The translations under genes and the position numbers were made by a program. 64,000 nucleotides of DNA, taken from contig OZ020526.1 in assembly GCA_963971425.1 (NCBI GenBank), positions 772,180 through 836,179 of the forward strand, written 5' to 3'. This stretch comes from Bryoerythrophyllum caledonicum. Its lineage: Eukaryota > Streptophyta > Bryopsida > Pottiales > Pottiaceae. The notes beneath the pieces were generated by a model. It was not told the DNA's origin, searched no databases, and worked only from the letters and a program-made list of their open reading frames with translations. Positions 1 to 11,066 of this stretch are shown here, piece by piece (position 1 is the stretch's first letter; each line of letters begins with the position of its first letter).

Positions 1-74
1 TGGTATGTCTCTGGAGCAAGATCTTCATTCTTCGAGGTTGGACTTGCGCATTTTCGGGGCTGGATCCTCCCGCT

Positions 75-450
75 TTGGAGCTTCGTCTTCTCGCATTGGA
101 GCTGGGACACCGTCTGCTTGGAGCTTGGCGTATGTGCTTTGGAGCTAGTCCTCTGTTCTCCAGGAGCTGGGCCTTCACCTTTTGGGGCAGGGTCTACGTT
201 CATGTGGAGCTGGGCTTGCGCGTCTTTGCAGCTTGGCCTTCGTGCTTTGAGGCTGTCCCTTCGATTTCTAGGAGCTGGGTTTAAGTAGTTTGAAGCTGAA
301 CCTGCATATTCTTGAAACTGGTCCTTCACTTGTTGGAGTTGGGCCTTTATAATTTCGGAGGTTGGCCTGCGCGCTTTTGATCTGCTTCCTCGTAACTTTG
401 GGAGTTGGTGCTGGTACTGTTGGGGTAGAGTCTTCACATCTTGAAGCTGG
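75..450. repeat. Degenerate 21-23 bp tandem repeat
   Basis: A diverged array whose units carry variants of TTGGAGCTGGGCCTTC. The core recurs at about 75, 96, 118, 139 and 162 and continues, increasingly degenerate, to about 450. Because many units are near 21 bp, an open frame runs through part of it, but its leucine/glycine-rich translation merely mirrors the repeat. I do not consider it a gene. Confidence 0.6.
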
Positions 451-1579
451 ACCATCGTATAGTTGAATTGTTGTTGCTGATCTTGTTTATTGATGCCGAT
501 GCAGGTCCTCCATCTTTGTTGTAGTCTCGTATGTTGTTTGGTATCGTTTCTGGGCTTGCTGTTCCGTTGTGTGCTCAATCCTTCTATATTGTCGTTGTTG
601 GGCCTGTTGTTCTGATGTAGGTGCAATCTTTCTGTAACGTTGAGCTGTCTTGTGCTCGTCTCTTCTTCGGTGTTGAACTGATGTTGACTCAGAGTGATCT
701 TGTTGTGTTGGGTGAGCTTAGAGTGCCGAGCTATGTCTTGCAGAGCTGTGTCTTGCACCTCTCCGTCTGTTTCATTCATGCAGCTTCGATGTGTCTCTAT
801 GTTTAAGAGGTTAGTCAGTAGTCTTGTGTTTACATTTCTTGTTGATTTGTGTGTTTCTAACATGCATTTCCTAGAACAGAATTTTACAGGGTGTATTTTG
901 CGAATAGGATCTAACACATGATTTCTAATATGAAGCGTTATAAGCTGTGTTCTATGAAGAAAATCTAAATTGTGATTTCTAAGGTAAAACATAGTAAACT
1001 GTATTATGCAAGAAGAGCCTAGCATGCATTTTCTAACGTACAACATTCTAATCTGTGACTTGCAAAAAGAAAGCTTAGTTGATTCTCCAGAATTTCGTCC
1101 TTGGTACATTTGTCTTGTGTCTTGGCAGCTGGATCGAGTCATGTGTATGCAGTAGTTTGTCCTCATGATAATGCTAGAGTCCTAGTTGAGGAGGGGTTTG
1201 GTGTGGGGGTATTCTATGGTGTCGTGGTATCCTAGATCTAGATCTAATTGATAGAGAAATGATATGGGGGCTGCAACCTCTAGATCTAGATCTGAGCCAA
1301 CACAGAGCCCCCGCCGTAGATCTACTCTCTCAGATTGTCACTTAGATTGTTGTGCCCTCATAGATACTTTGTATCAATAGATCTAAGATTTGCAATCCCT
1401 CCCAACACTCTCCACACCATCAATATACCTTTCAGCAACAAAGTAGTGCACACAGGGATTGACAATGAGCCCAGCAACTCTCATTGTTGCGTGCATCTCA
1501 TTTGCGCCAAACACCCAGAAACCCCTCCTCACCAGGTTTTGCGGAGGCTACTCTTCTCTCATCTCGTCCCAACTACATT
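451..1579. other. No gene seen
   Basis: About 1.1 kb of T-rich sequence with short open frames of no recognisable content. AGATCT-containing runs (CTAGATCTAGATCT) occur near 1230 and 1282. Nothing else supports a feature. Confidence 0.5.
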
Positions 1580-1779
1580 NNNNNNNNNNNNNNNNNNNNN
1601 NNNNNNNNNNNNNNNNNNNNNNNNNNNNNNNNNNNNNNNNNNNNNNNNNNNNNNNNNNNNNNNNNNNNNNNNNNNNNNNNNNNNNNNNNNNNNNNNNNNN
1701 NNNNNNNNNNNNNNNNNNNNNNNNNNNNNNNNNNNNNNNNNNNNNNNNNNNNNNNNNNNNNNNNNNNNNNNNNNNNNNN
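1580..1779. other. Assembly gap (200 N)
   Basis: Exactly 200 N. The length equals that of the other gap in this window, so it is probably a scaffolder's fixed placeholder and says nothing of the true distance. The right edge falls inside a GC-rich minisatellite, which may explain the break. Confidence 0.95.
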
Positions 1780-2216
1780 CCCAGCCCTAAGTGGTACGCG
1801 CGCGGCCCTGACGCGTACACGCCCGGCTCTGATATGCACGCGCCCGGCCTTGAGTGGTACGCGCCCGGCCTTGACGCCTACGCACTCGACCCTCATATGC
1901 ACGCGCCCGGCCTTTAGGGGTACGCGCCCGGCCCTGACGCGTACGCGCCCGGCCCTGATCTGCACGCGCCCGGCCGTGAGTAGTACGCGCCCGGCCCTGA
2001 CGCGTACGCGCTCGACCCTGATATGCACGCGCCCGGCCTTTAGGGGTACGCGCCCGGCCCTGACATGTTCGCGCCCGACCTTGATATGCACGCGCCCGAC
2101 CTTGATATGCACGCGCCCGACCCTGAGGGGTACGCGCCCGGCCCTGCATGAACGCGCCCGGTCCAAATTGGTACGCGCCCGGCCTCAAATGTTGCGCGCA
2201 CGGTCCGAAGGCACAC
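1780..2216. repeat. GC-rich 21-bp minisatellite with 63-bp higher order
   Basis: About 20 copies of a 21-bp unit close to GTACGCGCCCGGCCCTGACGC. In part of the array the variable triplets cycle with period three units (GCGTAC, then TATGCA or TCTGCA, then GGGTAC or GTAGTAC), giving a 63-bp higher-order repeat. Since 21 is a multiple of three, both strands stay open for long stretches and give heptapeptide repeats (for example GRVHIRA), but this is a property of the repeat and not evidence of a gene. The array abuts the gap at 1580-1779, so its true length is unknown. Confidence 0.85.
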
Positions 2217-2417
2217 GCCCGCCTCTTGATGTGACGTGGAAAGCCGTCTGACGTGTCGTGCACACGTGTTTTACTGGAGGGTAAGTTGAAAATTTGATTT
2301 AGGGTTTGTAATTTTTTTTTATACGCAACTGTCCGCCAAAAAGTGTTGTCCGTCCTGCTCGTCCGTCCGCTGTCTTTGGGCCCCTGTCCGTCTATGTAGA
2401 CAACCCTGGTAGTAGAG

Positions 2418-3331
2418 TTGGAAGAGAAGGTCCAGGATGTCACCGAGGCTAATACCCGGTTGACTTCACAGACGACCACAAATAGAGTGGTGAAGAGCAA
2501 GCTCCAAGAGGCAATTTGGCGCCACGACTTACACAATCCGCCAACCTTTGAACTCTTCCGAGCATACGAGTTGCAAAGGAACGGTTGCTACACCATGATG
2601 AGTTAGAGCTCTAGAGACAAGCTCAGCCGTACGGAATTCCAGAACCTGTGGACCGTAGCGGAGAACTTCGCCAACATGCAGAATATGATCTGCAAGATGA
2701 TCGTCAGACATGACCTCCAGCTGGGAGACACCAGATAGTTGTTGGTACCGATCGGTGGCATTGAAACCAGAGTGCTACTATATTGCTGGTATTTGGAGGG
2801 GCAGCTGCAGTTGCCAAGGCAGTATGATCAACCGGATGTAGCTCAATGAGTGGTAGTTATTCCCGAGGTTGATCTTAAGACCGTCCTCACCACCTTGGAC
2901 AACCTAGGAGAATGGAAGAAATAGATGGAGAAGCTGACGAAATTATTGCAGAACGAGCAAAGCTTCGTGAGATGCGTGACTGAAGTCCAGGAGCAAGAGG
3001 ATTTGGCTTACAGGGGTGAGATCACCATAGGGCAGTATGTTTACGCCAAAATCCGGGCTCACCATCGACTTAAGCGTGCGATTGAAAGGGTGAAAAAAAG
3101 GCCATAGATGTGGCAGAAGCGGTTCATATGGGCACTTTTGTGTCACCGACTCCAGATTATAGACACACGATATGGGGGGACGTGCCACTACCAGTGACCG
3201 GATCGTTGAACAAGCAGCGATTCCTTAGTGAGTATGATAACATGTTTAACAACGGCGAGGAGGTGCCATTTCCCTCATGGCAAGCCATGAATTGGTTGTT
3301 GGAGGACTTCGGCTTATTACCTCAAGTCTGA
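2418..3331 (+). pseudogene. Interrupted, unrecognised reading frame
   Basis: A stretch with coding-like composition on the plus strand. It is rich in charged and helical residues (segments such as VQEQEDLAYRGEITIGQYVY and HHRLKRAIERVKKRP). It is interrupted several times and looks broken. The last part, near 3110-3331, reads as a separate 73-residue open frame with segments such as SLNKQRFLSEYDNMF. I do not recognise a family. It may be the gag-like or accessory part of an old retroelement, because minisatellites and other broken frames surround it, or a decayed host gene. Confidence that it was once coding is moderate and confidence in any function is nil. Confidence 0.35.
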
Positions 3332-3686
3332 AGACAGTGGCATCAGCTGTATCCCAAAGCATCTCAGACTTGGTCAACGGTACCGCCAGCAGCGATCACG
3401 ATGAGCTATCATTAGTGTCCCTTAAAGGGATATAGGCGTTATAAGTGGGTGCCCTGGAGTAAGCTCGACTGTCGTAGTACGCGTTGGCAAGTATTCACAT
3501 CTAAACACAAAGATACCCTTAAGGTAATCGTTCCCACAGAGAGTCACCGAGAACTACAACGACTAACAACAATCCATGATCTATACAATGTCAACTATAC
3601 AATATATACATCAAAAGAAAGGAGAGAAAGGTTTAGATTACAAGGGTGGGCGTTAATTACACAAACCGCCCCACCCAAGTACTTTA

Positions 3687-3869
3687 CATGGCCCAGATTA
3701 CATATGGCCCGGATCGTACATGGCCCAGATCGTACATGGCCCGGATTCCACATGGCCTGGATCGTACATGGCCCGGATCGTACATGGCCCGGATCGTACA
3801 TGGCCCGGATCGTACATGGCCCGGATTCCACATGACCCAGATCGTACATGGCCCGGATCGTACATGGCC
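3687..3869. repeat. 16-bp minisatellite, unit CATGGCCCGGATCGTA
   Basis: About 11 copies of a 16-bp unit with few variants (CGGATTCCA and CAGATCGTA forms). Because 16 is not a multiple of three, each frame of a strand reads through all three phases, so the three frames of one strand give the same repeating peptide (HGPDRTWPGSYMARIV). This explains the cluster of overlapping open frames here, and none is likely to be a gene. Confidence 0.9.
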
Positions 3870-6800
3870 TTTACAACTATATACATTATAGACATCCGGA
3901 TACTTGCGTATCCGGGGGGGGTATTTTATCACCATGAACGACGGTTCACGGACTCAAACAAGTTTTAGTAAACGTTACTTCTTTCTCACAGCTTCTCCAA
4001 TCACTCCTACTCACTAACTTGGGATGGTTGTGGTGTCACTGGGTTCCCCCCCGTAAGAGGGGATAAGGCTTGGGCCTTAAGGACTAACACTTACTCTTGT
4101 GGCACGTACGTGGTGTACCCATCCTTCGAGCTGTTAGACCTTCCTTCACCTCAGAATCAGCTAAAGGAATAGTACGTCGTGGGTTCGCCTAGCTATTAGC
4201 CCCGGGTACCCGATTCCCACTCCTTTTCTTCAGAGAACAAAGTCCTCCTCCTATTACTCCGATGGTCACCTCGCAAAGGGGTTAGTTGGATCTCCTTTCT
4301 TCTCTCAAGATAATCCGAGCTGTTAGAGTCGGTCTGGACTTACTGCCCTTAGGTCAAACCAGTCTACTCCGTCCTCAACACGAAGGGTTGATGGTGTGTA
4401 GTGCTCCTATGGATCAACCTATCCGACCAAAGGTTGATGCGTCTGGGATCTAGAGTACACCTTCACAATCGATGACATACTGCCGCCGACCGGTCACATA
4501 AGACATATCAAGACTCCTTCCACACCCGTCACTCCCCCCTCGTCCTCCCCTAACCACTTATAATCTCACATGTTATTTCCCTCCACCACGACTAATCTAC
4601 TTGAGGGAACAAGGAAACAATCACAAGGGGTCAGAGTTAGAGTCACGCCCAACTAACCATCTAACCATCTCACCTGTTATTCCCCTCCACCACGACTAAT
4701 CTACTTGAGGGAACAAGGAAACAATGACTCGACGGTTAGTATGGACTTGAAGAGTGGACTACTTGAGATGGTACTCACAGTCATATAGAATCCGAGCTCT
4801 CCAACCGTCGAAGGTTTTTTGAGAGCGTAGGTTTAGAATTGAACTGAATGCAAGTACACACATCAAGCAGTGAAGAGAGAGGCCACGAGACTCCTCTCTT
4901 ATGCTGCGAAGGACTCACACAAGAGTCCAAACTCAAACGATACCTTCTAACTAAAAACGGTGACAATAACTACTCTTGGCGGCGGTGCTGCCACTACACA
5001 CGACGTGCACCGTCAGAGGTCACTTATTACACAAAACCCAAGGCAAAACCAAGTCAAAACCAAAGTCAACCGGGGGCCAAATCCCGGACTGAACAGTGAC
5101 CTACAAACCAAGATCCTCATCTACTTCCGGGCCAGATCCTCAAGTCTCTTCCGCTCCTCCCTCCTCTTGCGCTTCTTCGAACTCCGGCTTGAAGTCGGGG
5201 TGGGTGTGAGTGATATTTCACCCCCCTTGATTGCGTTTAGTAGTAGGGGGTTAAAATCACTCACATTCTAGTAATTTAATACCAATCCATATGATGTTTA
5301 TCGCATACAAGGAATTACCACTTAACTTCCATAAAATTGTTTAACCCAATTAGAATAAAGTTAACCTAAAAGTAGATATAAATTCACGCAAAGATAAATT
5401 AGATTAAGTAATTTCAATTAATCCCAGAGTAAATTAAACTTACCCTAAGTAACTTAAGTTTAACCTATAGTAAATATTTTTTTCTAAGTAAATAAATTTA
5501 ACTCAAGTCACTTCAATTCACATAAATGAATTAGACTTTAACTCTAGGTTAAAACATTTACTTTCCCCCCCCCCCGGATTTCACTTTTGACTTTTGTTTT
5601 TTCAATTTTAATTTTAATTTTTTTTTTAAAAAAATTTAAAATTTTAAGAAAAAATAAAAATTATCACACCCTCTCGTAAAACTCCAAGTTACTAGACCAT
5701 TCCTAATGCAAGCAACCCTCACAAAACATACACAATACCCTAGGTTGGAACACAAGCAAATGAATGTTGATGCAAAATAACCATGCCATAGGCCGGGGCT
5801 TCACATGTGCACCTTCACCCATCATCAACAACAACATTCACACTTCAACTCCACAATACACCATGCAAATAAAAAAAACAACAATTAGTAAAAAAAATTG
5901 AGTTTGAAGGGGGTCGGAAGGGCAGCAGGACCCCCTGTCACTAAAATAGTTGTAACTTCGTGGTCGTAGATCTCCTTTGAGCGTGCCTAGGGTCTTTGAA
6001 AAGCTGACTTCTAGATCTACGTATTCTCCAAATATCGGCTCCAAAGTCGTTGGGGTTCGCCTGGAGTAGCCCACCGAAGTTGATGCTTGAGAACTACCGA
6101 CGGCAGGACCTCCTCGCTCTTAATCGACAACCACGTCCACCTCGGTTCTCCAATGATAACAAAACTTCGACCGTAGGGGGTAGACTTCACGCCGCTCCAG
6201 CACACGCAAAAAACACTAAAAAACCACTTACCAATAAAAATTTACGGGCCTCCAAAGTTACTGCCCTTCAACTCTTGCGGCCGTCGACCCTCTCGCACTT
6301 CATTGGTCATAACTCCTTTGTCTTCACTTGGAATTGCGCGTGCTTAGTGTCCATGGAAGGCCAACTTGAAGTCCTTCAAAAGATCAGCTTCAAATCCATC
6401 GTAGTCCGCTTGCAGTAGTCCGCAAAAGTTGACGCACCAAATCTGGCTAGCAGCAGACCCCTCAATACTAAAACCATCACAACTTCCTCATCTTTGCTTC
6501 AAATACAACATGCTTGGTGTCTCTAGAAAGCTAACAACAAGATCTAACTACTGGAAATTTCCTCGTTAAATCTTTAAATATCTAACACACAAGAGCAATG
6601 CAACCGCAGCTCTACAAAACAAGGGTAAATGGGGGAGCACTTGGACATGGCTTCGCCCACACAAGCGAGAGAGAGCTTGGCCAACCAAGCCCTCTTATAC
6701 AAGTAGGAAGAGTCTCAAGGGTGGCGGCCACATCCCCATCCTTGAACCTAACAACCCCTAATCAAGATCAAGGGCCCACGATCACTCTAGCCCTAATCCT

Positions 6801-7402
6801 GATTTTAGGGCTGAACACGCCTAAAACCCCTAAATTAAAGGCCTTTTGCCAAAATTAACCTCACCAATGTGTTTAAAACACATTGAAACATTAGGTTTGA
6901 CTATTCATACACCCTAATCCAAGTTCTAGATCATTTAAACTAACAATTTGCAAACTAATTGCAAGTCCCCCAATAATTTCGATTCTAATTAATCCAACAA
7001 AAAGATTAGCAATCCTTCTCTAACCCTTCTTCTTCTTCTTTCCTCGTCTTTCTTCTTCTTTCTTCTTCTTTCTTCTTCCATATGAGTCTTTCCCACACTC
7101 TACTCTATCACTAAAACACTAAACTAACTTCATCAATAATCATTCAACAATTAAAAATTCCTCGATATCTAACTCCACTATCTCTAATTAATATTCTACA
7201 TCCCTAATGCTCATTCTTCTACTTCTCCCACTTGCACTACACTTTAAGTTTCATTTTGTCTCTTTTTGCTTCTCGCACATCTATTTTCCTATTAACAACC
7301 AGATTCTTCTACTAACACTAATTCAATGATAGTCTAGAGCTCTACTACTAATTAACTACATCTAATCACAATGGTCTGACTAATTTGCTAGTTTCTAAAT
7401 AG
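3870..7402. other. Non-coding stretch with a 57-bp direct repeat
   Basis: No convincing gene. A 57-bp segment at 4565-4621 is repeated almost exactly at 4669-4725 (core CCACGACTAATCTACTTGAG). From about 5280 the sequence turns strongly AT-rich, with a run of 11 C at 5565-5575. Weakly similar blocks near 5940-6110, 6300-6420 and 6470-6560 suggest an old internal duplication. A CTT-rich pyrimidine tract lies at 7021-7080. The whole could be the LTR or untranslated part of a decayed retroelement whose frames flank it, but I cannot define ends. Confidence 0.4.
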
Positions 7403-9325
7403 TTAGTCTAAAATCAAATGTGAACCATTAATTGGGCTCACAGTGGGCGCGGCTGCTGCAAGTGCCACCAATAGCGCAAACACGTTGGTGGAGGGCGTGG
7501 GTTGGCCAATCGTTGCCCTCAACAAGGTTTCCCTCGAAGGCAAGGAGGAATCCGGGCCATCCGGGGTGATTGACGCGGTAGTCATGCCCGGATGTGGCCC
7601 GGATCGTGTCGGAGGGGCCGATGCCTGACTCGGGGTGCCCATGATGATATCCTGGCCGGATATCTGTCCTGGAGTGTACAAGTAAGAGGAACTCTCACTT
7701 GCGGTCTTCCCAATGTGAAGCCCACTCTGCAAAGGGGCCACCATCGGCGTAGTGCGCGGGGAATCACCGAGTGGCAGCTGGCGAGGGTGTACGGGAAGGG
7801 GTGGCTCCTTCCAACCGCTCTACATCGGTGCGTGGACCTCGGAAGGGAATGGTCCTGCCGGGACCCTCGAGCTCACGAGTGGAGGGGGCAGATCCGGGCT
7901 GTCAAGGTCCACCACCTCCTTCCGTGGGCCGTGATTGCCGAGGTGACGCTCCTCCGGGTTGGTCTCCGAACCTGAGTCTTCATCCTTGCCGGAACTGTCG
8001 GAGTCTTCCACAAACTTGGATAGAATGTGAGTGAGATTACTCACCAATAACCGCATGTTGGCATAAGCCGCCTCAACCTTCACGGTTTGCTCCATCACAA
8101 AGGCAATCACCCGCTTGCTGAAAATGTGGTCATCCCTCTCCAATCGAGCATCGAACATCTTAGCTTTGAGTACCACAACTGCGGGAAAACGTAATGCTCT
8201 GTCCACTTGCTGTAACGCTGACGCCGAGGCATTGGCTTGGAGAAGAGCCGCCTTGCAACTTTTCTCTGCCTCCAACGCTCGACTCCTTACCTTTGTCACC
8301 TCGAGCGTTAGTCGGTTAACCTTCTGCTCCATGAAGCGAAGATCGCCAGCTCCTCCGACCTTCTCCTTGATCGCAGCGATCAACCCTTCACGTGGAGGGT
8401 TACCCACCAAGCTGCTCGCTTGTCCCAAGGTCCTATCCGCGTCTTCCACATATACGCGGATGGCCTCGAGTAGCTCGGAGGCTGGATAAGACTTGCCTCC
8501 AAGTTGTGTCGGCCCGGTGGCTACGGCGCGGATGGCTGCACGAGTGCGGGTGGAGGGGGCTCCTCCCTGTCTTGGTTTCTGGCGCTTGGGAGGTGGTACA
8601 ACCTCCTCTCCTGACTAGGATGAGCTGCTTCCTCCCTCGGACCCCGGTTCGGGTTCTGACTCCGTCCCTTTGAACTTCTTCATCATTAGTTGCGTCTCAT
8701 ACGCCATATCCTCCTCCGGAGTCGTCTCCTTGAAATGGTGATACATGTGGATCAGAAACGGGCAGAGGGGTGCACGCTTGACATTGTGAATGCTCTTGGC
8801 CAACCGAATCACCACATCCTTCACAATGATGGCCCAATTCACCACCCTCTCACCAAGGTAGGAACCATACACGGTGTTAGCGAGAGTAATCGTCACTCGG
8901 GTCGGTTTCTCGGGGTGTAAGATTGGTACAAGGAATGCAAAGACCCGTCGGGCGCGGGGGTCCGTGCAATCTTGTACCGCATAACCGTTCTTGGCATCCT
9001 TGTTACCGAATCTCCCCTTGGCATACTCCTCCTTCTTCGTACTTGTCCACCCCGCCCCTTGTCGTGGAAAGTTGTACACCTCTTGCCACTTCCCCATGGT
9101 CCATCTATCCGGGCAAGCCCGGACGCTATCTCCATCAAGTTCCGGCAAGGGATCTTGCCGCATCTCCTGGACCGTAGATTTCACCCAAAAGCTCCAACAA
9201 AAATCCATTAGGGAGAGACAACCCATGCAAAGGAGATCCTCTTTGAGCTCGGTGAGCTCCAGAGAATCCTTGGGAATGACCGGGCAAATCTCCTTCTTTC
9301 TTGAGGGTACCAGATTAGAGGCCAT
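7403..9325 (-). pseudogene. Long interrupted frame, retroelement-type accessory protein?
   Basis: On the minus strand coding-like sequence runs for about 1.9 kb from a start at 9325, with about two breaks. The N-terminal part has a compact, Trp- and Cys-containing segment (LLCMGCLSLMDFCWSFWVKS) and later LCPFLIHMYHHFKETT, then an acidic, serine-rich tail. The middle part is alanine/lysine-rich and probably coiled coil (QKVNRLTLEVTKVRSRALEA), followed by another acidic serine-rich stretch. The last part is Pro/Ser/Thr-rich. I do not recognise a catalytic domain. The layout of a globular head, a coiled coil and a low-complexity tail resembles gag-like or accessory ORFs carried by plant retrotransposons, but that is inference. 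GC content is clearly higher than in the flanks. Confidence 0.45.
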
Positions 9326-9409
9326 TCGATGTTGAGGGTTTTGAGGCGTGAAAAACGGGTTGGGTCTTGCTCTTTACGTCCTACTGTTGGTGCTCCCGTC
9401 ACACCGTAG

Positions 9410-9720
9410 GTGCCCTTGAACAAGGCTGGCCCGGAGCCTTACTTGCCAACAGGGCTCCTCTCACACAAGGCTGGCCCGGAGCCTTCACTCAAAACAGGGC
9501 TCCGCTTACTCAACATGAACTCGCTCACAAGGGCTGGCTCGGAGCCTTCACTCAACAACAAGAACTCGCTCATACAAGGGCTGGCTCGGAGCCTTCACTC
9601 AACAACAAGAACTCGCTCACACAAGGGCTGGCCCGGAGCCTTCATTCAAAACAGGGCTCCTCTCACTCAACAGGGACTCGCTCACACAAGGGCTGGACCG
9701 GAGCCTGGCTTACTGACTGG
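9410..9720. repeat. Minisatellite with GGCTGGCCCGGAGCCTTCACTC core
   Basis: Irregular tandem copies, roughly 35-75 bp apart, of a block built on GGCTGGCCCGGAGCC followed by TTCACTCAA and AACAGGGCTCC or AACAAGAACTCGCTCAC. It lies immediately upstream of the minus-strand frame at 7403-9325. Open frames across it reflect the repeat. Confidence 0.8.
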
Positions 9721-9990
9721 GGTGATGATTGCCCTCGTGCTCTCCCTGCTCCTTACTGTGATGATCGTCCTCGTGCTCGCCGTGTTCGTGGCCTGCTACT
9801 CTCTGGCCCGGAGCCTTCACTCCCTGGTCCTTGCTGTGATGATCGTCCTCGTGCTCTCCGTGTTCGTGGCCGATTGGTGTGATGGTCGTCCTCGTGCTCT
9901 CCGTGTTCGTGGCCTACTACTCCCTGGCCCTTGCTGTGATGATCGTCCTCGTGCTCTCCGTGTTCGTGGCCTGCTACTCCCTAGCCCGGA
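9721..9990. repeat. Minisatellite with GATGATCGTCCTCGTGCTC core
   Basis: Four or more irregular copies of TGATGATCGTCCTCGTGCTC followed by a CGTGTTCGTGGCC block, some separated by CTCCCTGGCCCGGAG. Directly continuous with the preceding array. Not coding in my view. Confidence 0.75.
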
Positions 9991-10138
9991 GTCGACTGGG
10001 ATGATCCTCCTCGCCTCTTCGTGTTCGTGGACTATTCCTCGCTGTGTTGATTCTTCCTCATCTGGACTGACTTTTATGCCCGGTGGCCGTGTCTTGGGAA
10101 CCTCCTGGGTCTCTTCCAGTCCTGCTTCTTCCCACCTT

Positions 10139-10268
10139 CCGGGCCAGATTGGATGGTGTCCATCGTCCGGGCCAGATTCGGGCGGTGTCCATCGTCCAGG
10201 CCAGATTCGGGCGGTGTCCATCGTCCGGGCCAGATTCAGGGGGTGTCCATCGTCCGGGCCAGATTCGG
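10139..10268. repeat. 29-bp minisatellite, CGGGCCAGATTCGGGCGGTG
   Basis: Between four and five copies of a 29-bp unit: CCGGGCCAGATT, then CGGGCGGTGT, then CCATCGT, with few substitutions. On the other strand the core reads TCTGGCCCGGACGATGG and shares TGGCCCGGA with the arrays at 3687 and 9410. Confidence 0.85.
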
Positions 10269-10766
10269 TTTTGTGCGGGTTGGGCCGAATGATGGCATTC
10301 CTTGCCTCTTGGTCTTCTTGCGGGGTTGGGGCTCGAGGGACTGTTTTTAGACTAGAGTCTAAGTCATAGCTTTAGGTCATTCCTTGCTACTATTAAGGCT
10401 TTTATAAAAGCCCCGTATTCCTCTTATCCTAATCTTATTTAAAGATTAATCCCGGGTAGGAATAACCTTCTAGCCTAGCTACGTTACCTAATTTTAATAC
10501 CTATATGTACCTAACTAAAGAAAACGAAAAATTTGTGGTACGACATCGACACAGTGCCTTATAACTGGCCGCAGATTCGAGGGAGTTTTCTTCCCCCCAG
10601 GTATGTAGTGATTCCTACCGGGCATTTTTTAACTTCACAGAAGACACACGGATCCTGTGTGTTTTCGGGCTGTAGTGTTCTGCAACATCTTATCTCACAT
10701 GTGTATGCGATACAAGTGCGTGGTGAATGTCAACAAGTTTGATGAAACCAAGCCTGAGTTTCACCT

Positions 10767-11066
10767 ATGGACAAAAATGTAGCAGATGCGAAATCACCAT
10801 ACGAAACTTTGGAGTGCATGGTAATTACCAACTTCTTCCACGGTGCGAGCTCGGTGTTTGCCTTGGAGAATTCAAGCAAGCGTCAAGAGCAGCTAGTTGC
10901 ATGGTTGAGTTACCAGAAGGCGCACGAGACGTATCTCTTCAAGCATGATGAGGATGTTCGTCGTAATGTGGAGATGGCTGAGCTACAGCTGATTCTCCAA
11001 GAGTGTGAGTTCAAGGATGCGTACAAGCATAAGCGCCCTCGACTCGAAGCTAGACCAAGGTCTTAA
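10767..11066 (+). CDS. Hypothetical 99-residue ORF, possible fragment
   Basis: An open frame starting at ATG 10767 and ending at 11066. It is predicted mostly helical, with many Glu, Lys and Arg residues (KRQEQLVAWLSYQKAHETYL; later a basic tail KHKRPRLEARPRS). An overlapping frame upstream includes a coding-like piece (VNKFDETKPEFHLWTKM), so this is probably the 3' end of a broken longer gene and not a complete one. No family recognised. It lies beside the minisatellite block and may belong to the same degraded element as the frame at 2418-3331. Confidence 0.3.
   Translation: MDKNVADAKSPYETLECMVITNFFHGASSVFALENSSKRQEQLVAWLSYQKAHETYLFKHDEDVRRNVEMAELQLILQECEFKDAYKHKRPRLEARPRS

Noticed and set aside
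1780-3869. Long open frames across the 21-bp and 16-bp arrays as repeat-protein genes
   Set aside because: Open frames follow from the repeat periods and occur on both strands and in several frames. There is no start context or flanking coding sequence.
8690-9335. Plus-strand frames opposite the long minus-strand frame
   Set aside because: They are shadows of the GC-rich minus-strand coding sequence. The minus strand has the more protein-like composition.
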